Assembly (NCBI GenBank): GCA_963809765.1 | Contig: CAWEKT010000001.1 | Coordinates: 744,001 to 808,000, forward strand | Length of the DNA: 64,000 nt | Source of the DNA: JACVRM01 sp963809765 | Lineage (GTDB): Bacteria; Actinomycetota; Thermoleophilia; Gaiellales; Gaiellaceae | Reading direction: 5' to 3' | In this document: in pieces, positions 24,650 to 34,719 of the stretch | How the letters are laid out: every line of letters begins with the position of its first letter | Position numbering within the stretch: position 1 is the stretch's first letter | Position numbers and translations under genes: made by a program | The notes under the pieces: generated by a model | What the model was told of the DNA's origin: nothing | Databases searched by the model: none | The model's input: only the letters and a program-made list of their open reading frames with translations

Positions 24650-27124
24650 GCGAGACCACCGTCGCCCCGGAGCGGGTCGAGACCGAGGCGCCGCAGAAGG
24701 GGTTCATCGGGCTCAACGTCCCGCGCAAGGAGGACAAGCGCCTCGTCCAGGGCGAGGGCGTCTTCGTCGACGACATCAAGCGGCACGGCATGGCGTACGT
24801 CCACTTCGTGCGCTCGCCGTACGCACACGCGCGCATCGCCTCGATCGACGTCTCGAAGGCGGAGGCGCTCGACGGCGTCTACGGCACGCTCACGGGCGAC
24901 GAGGTCGCCGAGCTGACCGACCCCTTCTTCCAGATCGCCCCGCCGCCCGGCGGCCACGTCAAGGACTACGCGCTCGCGGTCGGCAAGGTGCGGCACGTCG
25001 GCGAGCCCGTCGTCGCCGTCGCCGCCTCCACGCGCGAGCTGGCGCGCGATGCTGCGGACCTCGTCGAGGTCGAGTACGACCTGCTCGAGCCGGTGCTGGA
25101 CACCGAGCGCGCGGCCGACCCAGGCACGGAGCAGCTCCACGAGGACGTCCCCGACAACACGATCTGGAACGGCCAGTTCGACTGGGGCGACTACGACGGC
25201 GCGCTCGCTGCCGCCGACAAGGTCGTCCGCATCAAGCGGCTGCATTTCCACCGCTTCTCGTCGACCCCGCTCGAGACGAGCGGCGCGGTCGTCGAGTACA
25301 ACCGCGGCACCGGGCAGTGGACGCTGCACTGCAACAACCAGTTCCCCGGCTTCGCGATCATCATGATGGCGCCGGCGCTACGAACGGGGCTCGACAAGCT
25401 CCGCTTCGTCTCCCAGGACATCGGCGGTGGCTTCGGCAACAAGATCTGCACGCACCCGCAGCTCGTCGCCCTCTGCCTGCTGTCGCGCAAGCTGCGCCGC
25501 GCCTGCAACTGGACCGAGTGGCGCACCGATCAGCACACCGCCAACTCACACGGCAACGAGCGCGTCTTCCTGCGACGTCGAGGTGCCGGTCACCGACGAC
25601 GGCCTCATGCTCGGCTTCAAGACTCGCATGATCGACGACTGCGGCGCCTACACCCGCTACGAGCCGCTCGGCTGCATCATCTGGTCGCAGGTCACGCCAG
25701 GCGTCTACCGCTGGCGCAACGTCCGCGTCGACTTCACGCAGGTCTGCTCGAACAAGTCGCCCTGCGGGCCGAACCGCGGCTACTCGCGCATGCAGCACCT
25801 CTGGTTCACGGAGCGCGTGATGGACATCGTCGCGCAGGAGCTGAACCTCGACCCGGTGGCGGTCAGGAAGAAGAACTACATCCGCACGGACGAGATGCCG
25901 TACGAGACGCCGAACGGCTGCGTCTACGACTCCGGCGACTACGCGCTCTGCCTCGACAAGGCGCTCGAGCTGGTCGGGTACGACCGGATCGAGGAGCGCA
26001 AGCGGGACGCCGAGTCGCGCGGAAAGCTGCTCGGGATCGGCATCGGCTCGACGCTCGATTCCGGCACGAACAACTTCGGCCAGTCGCAGCTCGTGAACCC
26101 GGAGCTGCAGTTCTCGGGCAACAACGAGGTTGCGACCGTCAAGCTCGACATCTTCGGCGAGATCGTCGTCACGCTCGGCACCACGCCTCAGGGCCAGAGC
26201 CACGAGACGACCGCGGCGCAGGTGGTCGCCGACATCCTCGGCGTCGACCCCGACTCGGTGAACGTCCGCGTCGGCCACGACTCGTACTGGAACTCGCACG
26301 CCGGCTTCTCGGGCACCTACGCCTCGCAGTTCGCCGTCACCGGGCTCGGCGCGGTCAAGGGCGCGACGGAGATGCTGGCCGACGAGATCCGCAAGCTCGC
26401 CGGGGCCGTCCTCGGTGGCGTGCCGCCGGAGGACATCGAGCTCGCGGAGGGCTTCGCCCGGATCAAGGGCACCCCGGAGGCGGCGCTGCCGTTCATGGCC
26501 TGCGGCGCGATCGTCAACGCCAACAACGCGGTGCTGCCGCTCGAGCTGCGCGACCTCACGCTCAACTGCCGCTACGTCTACGTGCCGCCCCACCAGGTGC
26601 CTGACAAGGAGCGGAAGTTCGGCAACCTGACGCTGACCTACGCGACGCAGATCCACGCCTGCGTGGTCGAGGTGGACGAGGAGACGGGTACCTACGAGAT
26701 CGTCGACTACGGCGCGGTCGACGACTGCGGCGTGCGGATCAACCCACAGGTCGTCGAGGGCCAGGTGCACGGTGCGACGACGCACGCGATCGGCGCGGCG
26801 ACGCACGAGACCTTCCACTACGACGAGGTCGGCAACCTGCTGACGCCGAACTTCTACGACTACCACGTGCCGCACGCGATGGACATGCCGCCGCTGAAGA
26901 CCGGCTACGTGGAGTCTCCGTCCCCGTTCACGCCGCTCGGGGCCAAGGGGATGGGCGAGGGCGGCGGCGCGGGGCTGTCGGCGGTCTGCTCGGCGCTGCA
27001 GGATGCGCTCAAGCCCGTCGGTCGGCCGATCGTCTACGACAGCTGCAACCCGTACAACCGCGTCTGGGAACTGCTCAGCGATCCTGCGCAGAGCCGGGAG
27101 AACGTCGAGGTCGAGACCAGGTGA
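24646..27124 (+). CDS. Molybdenum hydroxylase large subunit (CoxL/XdhB-like, one frameshift)
   Basis: About 825 residues from TTG 24646, which overlaps the CoxS stop. Conserved parts include PRKEDKRLVQGEGVFVDDI, FVRSPYAHARI, SQDIGGGFGNKI and, near the end, GAKGMGEGGGAGL with the Glu used for catalysis in the family. The loop that is AYRCSFR in true CO dehydrogenase or AYRGAGR in form II reads SPCGPNRGYSRMQ here, so CO is an unlikely substrate. One extra base near 25570 is corrected. The substrate is unknown; an aldehyde, N-heterocycle or aromatic acid is possible. Confidence 0.87.
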
Positions 27125-27573
27125 AGGTCGAGGGCACGACGTCCTTCGCGGCGCCGCGGGACGTCGTGTGGACCGTTCTCAACGACCCGGCGCAGATGGC
27201 GAAGACGATGCCGAACGTCCAGTCGTTCGACGTCCAGGACGAGCGCCACTGGCGCGCCAACGTGTCCGTGCCGCTCGGGCTCGGGTCGCTGAAGATGGCG
27301 ATCGACTTCGACAAGACGGAGGAGCGCCCGCCCGAGTACGCGAAGCTGAAGGCGAAGGGCACCGGTGTCGGCGCGCTGCTCTCGATGGAGACGCAGTTCG
27401 AGCTCGCCGAGGCCGACGGCGGCACCGACATGCGCTGGCAGGCGGACGTGCAGATCGCCGGCCCGGTCGGCGCGATGGGCCAGCGCGTGATCCAGCCGAT
27501 CGTCAACCAGCAGGTGAAGAACGTCCTCGCCGCGCTCGACAAGCAGGTGCAGGAGGCCGCGGGCAGCTCATGA
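27121..27573 (+). CDS. CoxG-like SRPBCC domain protein
   Basis: 150 residues starting at a GTG that overlaps the large-subunit stop. The fold is predicted from VEGTTSFAAPRDVVWTVLND and GAMGQRVIQPIVNQQVKNVL, typical of the CoxG family in the START/Bet v1 superfamily. CoxG proteins are linked with membrane attachment or maturation of molybdenum hydroxylases. The gene's place as fourth in the operon supports that role here. Confidence 0.85.
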   Translation: MKVEGTTSFAAPRDVVWTVLNDPAQMAKTMPNVQSFDVQDERHWRANVSVPLGLGSLKMAIDFDKTEERPPEYAKLKAKGTGVGALLSMETQFELAEADGGTDMRWQADVQIAGPVGAMGQRVIQPIVNQQVKNVLAALDKQVQEAAGSS

Positions 27574-27832
27574 GCGACCGCGACGAGGAGCGCGGGGCGG
27601 AGACGCCGCCGCAGCACGGCGAGTCGGCGGCCTCCGGGCGGCCCGGAGCCGAGCCTGGACGCCGATGCCGAGACCGAGCCGGAGCTGAAGGACTACGGCC
27701 CGCCGGCCGACGCCGACCGCGACCCTGAGCCGGAACGCGGGCGAGAGCGGGGCGGACGAGGGCATCAGCCCGTTGGCGCCGGAGGGGTACTCCGACGATC
27801 CCGAGGGGCCGACACCGCACACGCCGGGCTAG
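27570..27832 (+). CDS. Small acidic protein at the end of the molybdenum hydroxylase operon (two frameshifts)
   Basis: ATG 27570 overlaps the CoxG stop. The frame reads SDRDEERGAETPPQHGESA. After one extra base near 27640 it continues SLDADAETEPELKDYGPPAD, and after a second near 27745 it ends PLAPEGYSDDPEGPTPHTPG at 27832. The two corrections make 86 residues, strongly acidic and Pro-rich, with no hydrophobic segment. Its function is unknown; the codon pattern and tidy overlap suggest it is real. Confidence 0.5.
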
Positions 27833-27924
27833 GAGGATGCCACGTGGCGACGTCTGATCCGATCGCCGAGATCATCGGGGACCATCGAGCCTAGAGAGCC
27901 GCTAGAGAAAGGCCGGAAGGCGGT

Positions 27925-29610
27925 ATGGAGTTTCGGATCCTCGGGCCGCTCGAGGTCAGGGAAGAAGACAAGGTCCTGAGGCTCGGCGGCTCGAAGCAGC
28001 GCGCCCTGCTCGCCTGCTTGCTGCTGCACGCCAACGAAGTCGTCTCCCGCGACCGGCTCATCGACGAGCTCTGGGGTGAGTCACCTCCCGGGACTGCCCG
28101 GACAGCGCTCCAGGTGTACGTCTCGCAGCTGCGCAAGGTGCTCGGCCGGGATCTGATCCTGACGCGGCCCCCTGGGTACCTCATCCGGGTCAGCGACGGT
28201 GACCTCGATCTCGCGCGCTTCGAGGACGCCGTTACCAGCGTGCGCGGTGCGGCTCCTGCCGAGGCGGCAGAACGGCTCAGAGAAGCGCTCGCGCTCTGGC
28301 GAGGAGTCCCGCTGGCAGAGCTCGACGGCCCCTTCGCGACAGCAGAGCGCGGCCGCCTCGAAGAGCAGCGGCTGGCGGCGGTCGAGCAGCGGATCGCCGC
28401 CGACCTCGAGCTCGGGCGCCATGCCGAGCTCGTGCCGGAGGTGGAGCGGCTTGTCGGCGAGAACCCGCTCCGCGAGCGCCTCCGTGGACAACTGATGCTG
28501 GCCCTCTATCGCTGCGGCCGCCAGGCAGACGCGCTCGAGGTCTACCGCACGGGCCGACGATTGCTGGACGAGGAGCTCGGGCTCAAGCCGGACGATGAGC
28601 TCCAACGCCTCGAGAAAGCCATCCTCAACCACGATCCTTCGCTCGAGTTGCCGGTAGTCGCCGGAGTCGAACGACCCTCTGTCGCACAGCGTCGCCGAGC
28701 GTCGTCACAGACCGAGGCGCCCGTTCCTCCCGACTCGGTCGCTGTGATCGACCTGCAGCGCTCCCGGGTCATCGGCCACGTGCTCGTGGGCCGAAGACCT
28801 GTGGCCCTCGCGATCGGGCACGGCTCGGTCTGGGTCGCCAATGCAGACGATGGAACGGTCTCTCGCATCGATCCGGATCGCTGCGAAGTCATCAGGACGA
28901 TCGGAATCGGAGCACCAGCAATAGACCTCGCTGTCGCCACCGATGCGGTCTGGGTAGCGAACGGGAGCGACGGCACGGTCTCGCGCATCGATCCCAGCGC
29001 CGACGCCGTCGTCGAGACGATCGACCTGAGGGGCTCGAGCGAGCTCGCCTGGAACCCGACCTACGCGGTTGACGCCGATGACGGGGCCGTCTGGATCGCC
29101 GGGGGTACGCACCATGTGCTCCGCATCGACCCGGCGACGAACGAGCCCGTGGCGATCATCGACGTCGGCCGTGTACCGCTCTGCGTGGCACTCACCGACG
29201 AGGCAGTCTGGGTGGTGACGGCCGCCGAGCGGGCCCTGCGCATCGAGCCGCGCACGAACACGACTACGACCGAGGTGCCCATCGGGTACCCCGTCGCGTT
29301 GACGGCCGGGAAGGAGGCTGTCTGGGTCTCAGACTCGCGAGGCCAGGTCTGGCGCATCAACCCGGACACGGGAACGGTGACTCAGGCGACCCCGGTTGGC
29401 AGGGGGCTCGTGGGCCTGTGCGCGACCGATGGAGCGGTGTTCGCAGCCAACAACGCCGAGGGCACCGTCGTTCAGCTCGATCCGCATGACGGGCGGGTTG
29501 TAGGCGTCGTTCCGGTTGGCCACGCGCCAACCGACGTGGCCTCCTGGGACGGGACGCTCTGGGTTTCAATACAGAGCGAGAGCGCACAGAGCGAGAGCTT
29601 CTTTATCTGA
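27925..29610 (+). CDS. SARP-type regulator with C-terminal beta-propeller
   Basis: 561 residues. Residues 1-95 are an OmpR/SARP-type winged helix (MEFRILGPLEVREEDKVLRL; RTALQVYVSQLRKVLGRD). About 98-245 is the bacterial transcriptional activator (BTAD) domain, with LWRGVPLAELDGPFA and ADALEVYRTGRRLLDEELG. From about 270 come six or seven blade-like repeats with VWVANADDGTVSRIDP and AVWVANGSDGTVSRIDP, a YVTN-type propeller. SARPs activate clustered genes; the propeller is probably a sensory or interaction part. There is no membrane segment. It ends eight bases inside the convergent BMP gene. Confidence 0.85.
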   Translation: MEFRILGPLEVREEDKVLRLGGSKQRALLACLLLHANEVVSRDRLIDELWGESPPGTARTALQVYVSQLRKVLGRDLILTRPPGYLIRVSDGDLDLARFEDAVTSVRGAAPAEAAERLREALALWRGVPLAELDGPFATAERGRLEEQRLAAVEQRIAADLELGRHAELVPEVERLVGENPLRERLRGQLMLALYRCGRQADALEVYRTGRRLLDEELGLKPDDELQRLEKAILNHDPSLELPVVAGVERPSVAQRRRASSQTEAPVPPDSVAVIDLQRSRVIGHVLVGRRPVALAIGHGSVWVANADDGTVSRIDPDRCEVIRTIGIGAPAIDLAVATDAVWVANGSDGTVSRIDPSADAVVETIDLRGSSELAWNPTYAVDADDGAVWIAGGTHHVLRIDPATNEPVAIIDVGRVPLCVALTDEAVWVVTAAERALRIEPRTNTTTTEVPIGYPVALTAGKEAVWVSDSRGQVWRINPDTGTVTQATPVGRGLVGLCATDGAVFAANNAEGTVVQLDPHDGRVVGVVPVGHAPTDVASWDGTLWVSIQSESAQSESFFI

Positions 29611-30524
29611 CCGAGCTCGGGATCCGGATCCTCCCCGCGACGATCTCGGCCTTGACGTCCTCGATCTCTGCCTTGAGCGAGCGAGGCACCGCCGCGCTGA
29701 TCCTGCCGAGGCCGACACCGCCGTTCGCGAGGGAGAAGCGGGAGGTGCGACCGGTCTCGAGCGTTCCGCGCGCCAGCTCCTCGATCGTGTCGAACACCCC
29801 CACGTCCATCCGCTTCACCGCGCTCGTCAGTACGTGCCGGCCGAGGTGGGACTGGTCGACATCGACACCGATCCCCCAGATTCCACGCTCGCTTGCCGCC
29901 TCCAGCGCCCCGAGCCCGCAAGTGCTGGCGACCTGGAACACGACTCGAGAGCCCTTCGCGATCTGGTTCAGGGCGACCGACTTCCCTTTCGCGGGTCGAG
30001 GAAGTCGTCGGTATAGCCGTTCAACGTCGTGACGCGAGGATTGGCTCGCCGGGCGCCTGCCTGGTAGCCGGCAATGAAGTGCTCGACCGCAGGCACCCGC
30101 TGGCCGCCGACCGAGCTGATCACCTCCTCCCCGGGCGAGAGCGTCAGCACGAGCGCAGCCAGGTGGCCGGCCAGATAGCCAGCTTCCTCTTCGCTGAACA
30201 CGAGGCCCATGACGTTCTTCGGGCGACGCGCCAGATCCTCGTGGGCGAAGTCGAGGATCGCGAACTTCGTTTCGGGAAAGGCGGTGGCGACTCTGTCGGT
30301 CGCGCTGGCGGCAAGAGGGCACTGATGACGAGGTCGTACTTCTGTCGCGCGAGCAGTGAGAGGCTCGGGGCGTAGCCTTCCTTCGGGGCGGGCGTGAGCA
30401 CTCGCCCTCTGATCCCCAGCTCTCGGACGGCCCGCTCGAGCCCGACGTAGGGCCCGCGGTTATAGGCGTTGTCGATGCCTGTCGGCTCCAGGACGAGTCC
30501 GACTCTGAGGCGCCGTTCGCTCAC
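29603..30524 (-). CDS. BMP/PnrA-family substrate-binding domain protein, no signal peptide (two frameshifts)
   Basis: From 30524 the frame reads RLRVGLVLEPTGIDNAYNRG and GYAPSLSLLARQKYDLVIS. After a missing base near 30310 it continues NVMGLVFSEEEAGYLAGHLA and FIAGYQAGARRANP, and after a second near 29995 SVALNQIAKGSRVVFQVAS and GIWGIGVDVDQSHLG. Corrected length about 307 residues. This is the basic-membrane-protein (nucleoside lipoprotein) periplasmic-binding fold, but there is no signal peptide or lipobox, so it may be a cytoplasmic sensor domain. A broken SARP DNA-binding domain lies just upstream on the same strand; the two may once have been one regulator. Confidence 0.72.
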
Positions 30525-30655
30525 CAGACCAGTTTCATCGCGTACTGATGCTCTCGGCTATTCGTTCGTGGGGTAACGAACACTCGCGGCGCGTCAGAAG
30601 CCCGGTTCCGGCGGACCCTCGTCGCAGAACCTTCCCAGGCCGCGGCAGCTCCACC

Positions 30656-30925
30656 TCAGGGACGGACAAGCTCGACCGGGACGCGCACGACCCGGTTGAA
30701 CGACGCGCCGGCAACGTAGTCAGGCGCTTCCTCGGCTGTGCCGGCCTTCCCGGCGGTCGGAGGCGGGGCCTCGCCCCACACCCGATCGACGAGCACATCG
30801 GCGGAGACCGCCTCGTTCGCCTTGAGGATCAGGTTCGCCAGCACCGCCCGCGCGCAGGTGCCGCCGAGATCGAACAGGCGGCCGTCGGCGACGACCTCGA
30901 GCGGGCCAAGGATTCGAAACTCCAC
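30656..30925 (-). pseudogene. Truncated SARP DNA-binding domain
   Basis: GTG 30925 starts a frame with the SARP N-terminus (EFRILGPLEVVADGRLFDLG; AVLANLILKANEAVSADVL; DRVWGEAPPPTAGKA). It loses similarity where the intact neighbour at 27925 reads RTALQVYVSQLRK, and it stops after 89 residues. No BTAD domain follows, and the BMP-domain frame begins 130 bases further on. It is probably the remains of a SARP-BMP regulator. Confidence 0.6.
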
Positions 30926-30976
30926 GGAGACCCTTGTATCCGTTGCCGGAGCCGCTCACAAGTAGCCTCGCGGCAG

Positions 30977-31951
30977 GTGACCGCTCTCTACGGCACGACC
31001 GGCGACGCCTGCTTCCGGCTGGACGACAGCGGCGACGCGTGGCTCGCGCGCACGGTGCTCGCAGGGCAGGGCGCCCAGTGCATCGCGGCCGACCGCGAGC
31101 GCGTCTATGCCGGAACGCGCGGCTCGGGCTCGTTCCGCAGCGACGACGGCGGCGAGACCTGGCGCGACCTCGGCCTGCCCGAGCAGGACGTCTTCTCCGT
31201 CGCGGTCAGCCCGGCCGACGGGGCGATCTACGCCGGCTCCGAGCCGAGCCGGCTCTTCCGTTCGCGGGACGGCGGCGAGACGTGGGAGGCGCTCGACGCG
31301 CTGCTCGAGCTGCCCTCCCGGCCGACCTGGAGCTTCCCGCCGCGGCCCTGGACCTCGCACGTGCGCTGGATCGCGCCGAGCCCGCACGACGCCGACCTGC
31401 TGCTCGCGGCATCGAGCTCGGCGGCCTGATGCGCTCGACCGACGGCGGCCGCACCTGGCAGGACCACCGCCCCGGCGCGCAGGCCGACGTCCACTGCATC
31501 GCCTGGCACCCGACGCGCGGAGGGGCGCGCCTATGAGGCGGGCGGCGGCGGCGCGGCCTGGAGCGAGGACGGCGGCGACACGTGGCATCCGGCCGACGAC
31601 GGGCGCGACCGCCACTACACCTGGGCGCTGGTCCTCGACCCCGCCGATCCCGACACGTGGTTCGTCTCGGCCAGCACCGGTCCGTTCGCCGCCCACCGCA
31701 GCGACCGCCACGCCGAAGCGTTCGTCTACCGGCGCCGGGGCGGCGAGCCGTGGCAGGCGCTTGACGGCGGGCTGCCGCAGCCGCTCGAGGCGATGCCGTA
31801 CGTCCTCCTGTTCGCCGGCGGCCGGCTCTTCGCCGGCCTCCAGGACGGCCGCCTGTTCGCGAGCGCCGACGGCGGTGACAGCTGGGCGGAGCAGCGAGTC
31901 GACGGTCCGGCTCCGGCGAGCATCACCGCGCTCGTGGCCGCGCCCGACTAG
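30977..31951 (+). CDS. BNR-repeat (sialidase/WD40-like) propeller protein (two frameshifts)
   Basis: 324 residues after correcting one missing base near 31405 and one extra near 31527. Repeats carry the Asp-box pattern S.DGG.TW: FRSDDGGETWRDLG, FRSRDGGETWEALD, MRSTDGGRTWQDHR, WSEDGGDTWHPAD and FASADGGDSWAEQ. No signal peptide is visible from GTG 30977, so it is probably cytoplasmic. The catalytic residues of sialidases cannot be assigned; most such proteins are exo-alpha-sialidase-like propellers of unknown function. A universal stress protein gene follows eleven bases later. Confidence 0.78.
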
Positions 31952-31961
31952 GCTCGGGGCC

Positions 31962-32435
31962 ATGCGCACGATCGTGGTCGGCTACGACGGCACCGAGGGC
32001 GCTCAGCGCGCGCTCGACCGTGCCGCTGAGGTCGCCAAGGCGTTCTCGGCCACGCTCATCGTCGTCAGCGTCGCCGAGCTGCCCGCCTCGCCGCCGCCGC
32101 CGTATCCGGTCGGACCGACCGTGGGGCTCGGCGCGGTGCCGCTCGATGACTCGCCGCTCCTCGATCTCAGCCCGGAGGACGTGGTGGGCAGGCTGCTCGA
32201 GGAGGCGCGCGGCCGGGTGAGCGGCGTGGAGGCGGAGTTCGAAGCGCGCGGTGGCCACGCGGAGGCGGCGCTGATCGCGGTCGCCGACGAGCGCGGCGCC
32301 GACCTGATCGTCGTCGGCACGCGCGAGCCGAGCTTCCTCAGCCGCCTGCTCGAGGGCAGCGTCAGCGCCGACCTGGCGCGGCGCGCCCACTGCGACGTGC
32401 TCGTCGTCCACCCGCCGCACGAGCGCCGCGACTGA
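31962..32435 (+). CDS. Universal stress protein
   Basis: 157 residues with the UspA start TIVVGYDGTEGAQRALDRAA and the ATP-binding loop IVVGTREPSFLSRLLEGSVS followed by CDVLVVH. The usual glycine-rich GxxGxxxxxxGS appears in modified form (G..EPSFLSRLLEGS), so nucleotide binding is likely but not certain. A single domain, cytoplasmic, involved in general stress tolerance. The LLM-class enzyme gene follows after 30 bases. Confidence 0.85.
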   Translation: MRTIVVGYDGTEGAQRALDRAAEVAKAFSATLIVVSVAELPASPPPPYPVGPTVGLGAVPLDDSPLLDLSPEDVVGRLLEEARGRVSGVEAEFEARGGHAEAALIAVADERGADLIVVGTREPSFLSRLLEGSVSADLARRAHCDVLVVHPPHERRD

Positions 32436-32465
32436 GGCCCCGCGGCGCGTGAGAGGATTGGCGCC

Positions 32466-33499
32466 GTGGCGCCGCCGTTTCGCATCGGGGTCATGCAGCT
32501 GACGATGGAGCCGCTCGAGGAGATGCTCGAGCACGCCCGCGTCATGGACCGGGCCGGTCTGGACACGATCTGGCTCGCCGAGGCCTACCCCTGGTGGCGC
32601 AAGCACGGCATGGAGGCGCGCTCGTCCACGGTCGTCTCGGCGCTGATGGCGCGCGAGACGGAACGGCTGACGATCGGCTGGGGGATCATCTCCCCGTTCA
32701 CCCGGCACCCCGTCCAGGTGGCGATGGACGCTCGCGTCGTCCAGGAGGCCGCCGGCCCGGGGAGGTTCCTGATCGGCTTCGGGACCTCCAAGATCTTCCT
32801 CAACAACGCGCGCATGCAGACCTCGAAGACGCTCGGGCCGATGCGCGACGCGGTCGAGATCGTCCGCGGCGTCCTCGGTGGGCAGGCCTTCCAGTACGAG
32901 GGCGCGCAGTGGAATGCCGACGTCCCGGGCCTCCAGGACGAGGCGGAGACGCCGCGCGACGTGCCGCCGGTCTACGTCGCCGCGACGGCGCCCGAAGATG
33001 CAGGCCCTGGCCGGCGAGATCGGCGACGGCTGCCTGACGCCGTCGATCACCACGCCGGCGTTCGTCCGCTACACGCGGGACAACGTCAAGGCGGACATCG
33101 ACATCGGCTGCACCGTCGTCGCCTCGATCGCGCACGACCGCGACGAGGGACGCGACGGCGCCCGTGAGATCGCGGGCATGTACCTGGCCAACAAGGTGCA
33201 GAACATCCGCGGCGCCGCCGACACGCTGCTCGACCTGGCCGGCCTCGACCAGGACGAGATCAGGCCGGTCGCGGAGGCGATGGAGCGAGGCGGGCGCCTG
33301 GCGGCGAAGGCGGAGGTCACCGACTCGATCCTCGACAAGTGCAAGCCGATCGCCGGGACGCCGGCCGACTGCATCGCGGCGATCGAGGAGTACCGCGACG
33401 CAGGCTGTACCCACGTCATGCTGGAGCTCTGGGGCGACCGGCGGCTCGAGCAGATCGAGCTCTTCGGCCGCGAGGTGCTTCCGCACGTCCGCGAGCTGA
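32466..33499 (+). CDS. LLM-class (F420-type) oxidoreductase (frameshifts)
   Basis: About 343 residues. The luciferase-like TIM barrel shows FRIGVMQLTMEPLEEMLEHA, LDTIWLAEAYPWW, GWGIISPFTRHPVQVAMDAR and GRFLIGFGTSK. One extra C near 32993 breaks the frame and is corrected to VAATAPKMQALAGEIGDG. The reading frame then runs on into the M20 peptidase, but deleting one more base near 33496 gives HVRE plus a TGA overlapping the peptidase ATG as TGATG, the pattern seen throughout the window. I therefore end the gene at 33499. Such enzymes use F420 or FMN; the substrate is unknown. Confidence 0.75.
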
Positions 33500-34719
33500 T
33501 GAAGGACCTCGCTTCCCTGGTCGAGCGGAACCGGCTCGTCGAGACGGCGGCCGACCTCGTCGACATCCCGAGCCCGACCGGCTACGAGCAGAAGATCGCC
33601 GAGTACGTCGCCGAGCAGCTCGACGCGCTCGGCCTGCAGGTGAGCTGGCAGGAGGTGGAGGACGGACGGCCGAACGTCGTCGGCGTGCTCCCCGGCTCCG
33701 GCGGCGGCCGCAGCCTGATGTTCAACGGGCACATGGACACGTCGTACTCGGGCCGCGAGCCGTGGCTCAAGGCTCCGGGGTTCAAGCCGCAGGCCGACAT
33801 CAACGGCGGTGTCATCACCGGGCTCGGCATCGCGAACATGAAGGGTGCGCTCGCGTGCTACCTCGAGGCCGTGCGGGCGCTGCGCGCCGCGCGGACACCG
33901 CTCGGCGGGGACCTCATCGTGGCGGCCGTCGTCGGCGAGATCGAGAAGACGCAGTGGGGGGACGACTTCCGCGGCAAGCAGTACCGCGGGTACGCGGCCG
34001 GCTCCCGCCACCTCGTCGCCCACGGTGGGATCGCCGACATGTGCCTGCTCGGCGAGCCGACGGAGCTCAAGCTCGTCCTCGGCCACTACGGGGCGCTCTG
34101 GACCCGCATCTCGACGCGCGGGCCGTTCGTCCACACCGCCTTCAGCGCCGGCCGGCAGGCGGAGAACGCGATCGTCCGTCTCCGCGACGTCATGGACGCC
34201 GTCCTCGAGTGGATCCCGGACTGGGAGGAGCGCGCCTCGTACCGCGGCCTGCGCGGCGTGGTCAACATCGGCGCGGTGCGGGGCGGGTTCCCCTGGCGCG
34301 TGTCCCGGACGCCCGGGCGCGCCGACCTCTTCCTCGACATCCGCGTCCCGCCGACGATGCCGATGACGGAAGCCCGCAGCGCGGTCGCCGAGCTCACGGC
34401 CGGCCTGGCGAGCCGCTTCCCCGACTACGGCGTCGAGTCCGAGATCTTCGTCACCGCACCGGGGGCCGAGATCGACGAGGACCATCCGCTCGTCCAGGCG
34501 GTCGCCGAGGGTCACCGGACGATCCACGGCCGCGCTCCCGAGCGGGACGCCGTCCGCTGGTTCTCCGACGCGTCCGTCCTCTCCCGCTACGGCGTCGCCA
34601 CGCTCAACTACGGGCCGTCGAGCGGGCTGCCCGGAAGCGAGGGCGAGAGTATGGAGATCCGCGCGCTGGTGGACACGGCGCGCGTGTACGCGCTCACCGC
34701 GGCCCGCATCTGCGGGTGA
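33499..34719 (+). CDS. M20 family metallopeptidase (ArgE/DapE/CPG2-like)
   Basis: 406 residues from ATG 33499. The start region LVDIPSPTGYEQKIAEYVAE, the first metal motif FNGHMDTSYSG, a GLGIANMKGALACY stretch (Lys next to the metal-site Asp position, where the family often has GAxDMK) and IVAAVVGEIEKTQ fit the di-zinc peptidase/deacylase family. The dimerisation domain lies in the second half. Likely substrates are N-acyl amino acids or dipeptides; the exact one cannot be read. It is followed by a GTGA overlap with the next gene. Confidence 0.8.
   Translation: MKDLASLVERNRLVETAADLVDIPSPTGYEQKIAEYVAEQLDALGLQVSWQEVEDGRPNVVGVLPGSGGGRSLMFNGHMDTSYSGREPWLKAPGFKPQADINGGVITGLGIANMKGALACYLEAVRALRAARTPLGGDLIVAAVVGEIEKTQWGDDFRGKQYRGYAAGSRHLVAHGGIADMCLLGEPTELKLVLGHYGALWTRISTRGPFVHTAFSAGRQAENAIVRLRDVMDAVLEWIPDWEERASYRGLRGVVNIGAVRGGFPWRVSRTPGRADLFLDIRVPPTMPMTEARSAVAELTAGLASRFPDYGVESEIFVTAPGAEIDEDHPLVQAVAEGHRTIHGRAPERDAVRWFSDASVLSRYGVATLNYGPSSGLPGSEGESMEIRALVDTARVYALTAARICG

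Noticed and set aside
22560..25575. Programmed frameshifting in the XdhC/CoxM/CoxS/CoxL genes
   Set aside because: Sites share no slippery sequence or downstream structure, and shifts of the same kind occur in unrelated genes throughout the window.
24646..27124. Calling the large subunit a CO dehydrogenase
   Set aside because: The active-site loop has neither AYRCSFR nor AYRGAGR, so the operon is better called a molybdenum hydroxylase of unknown substrate.
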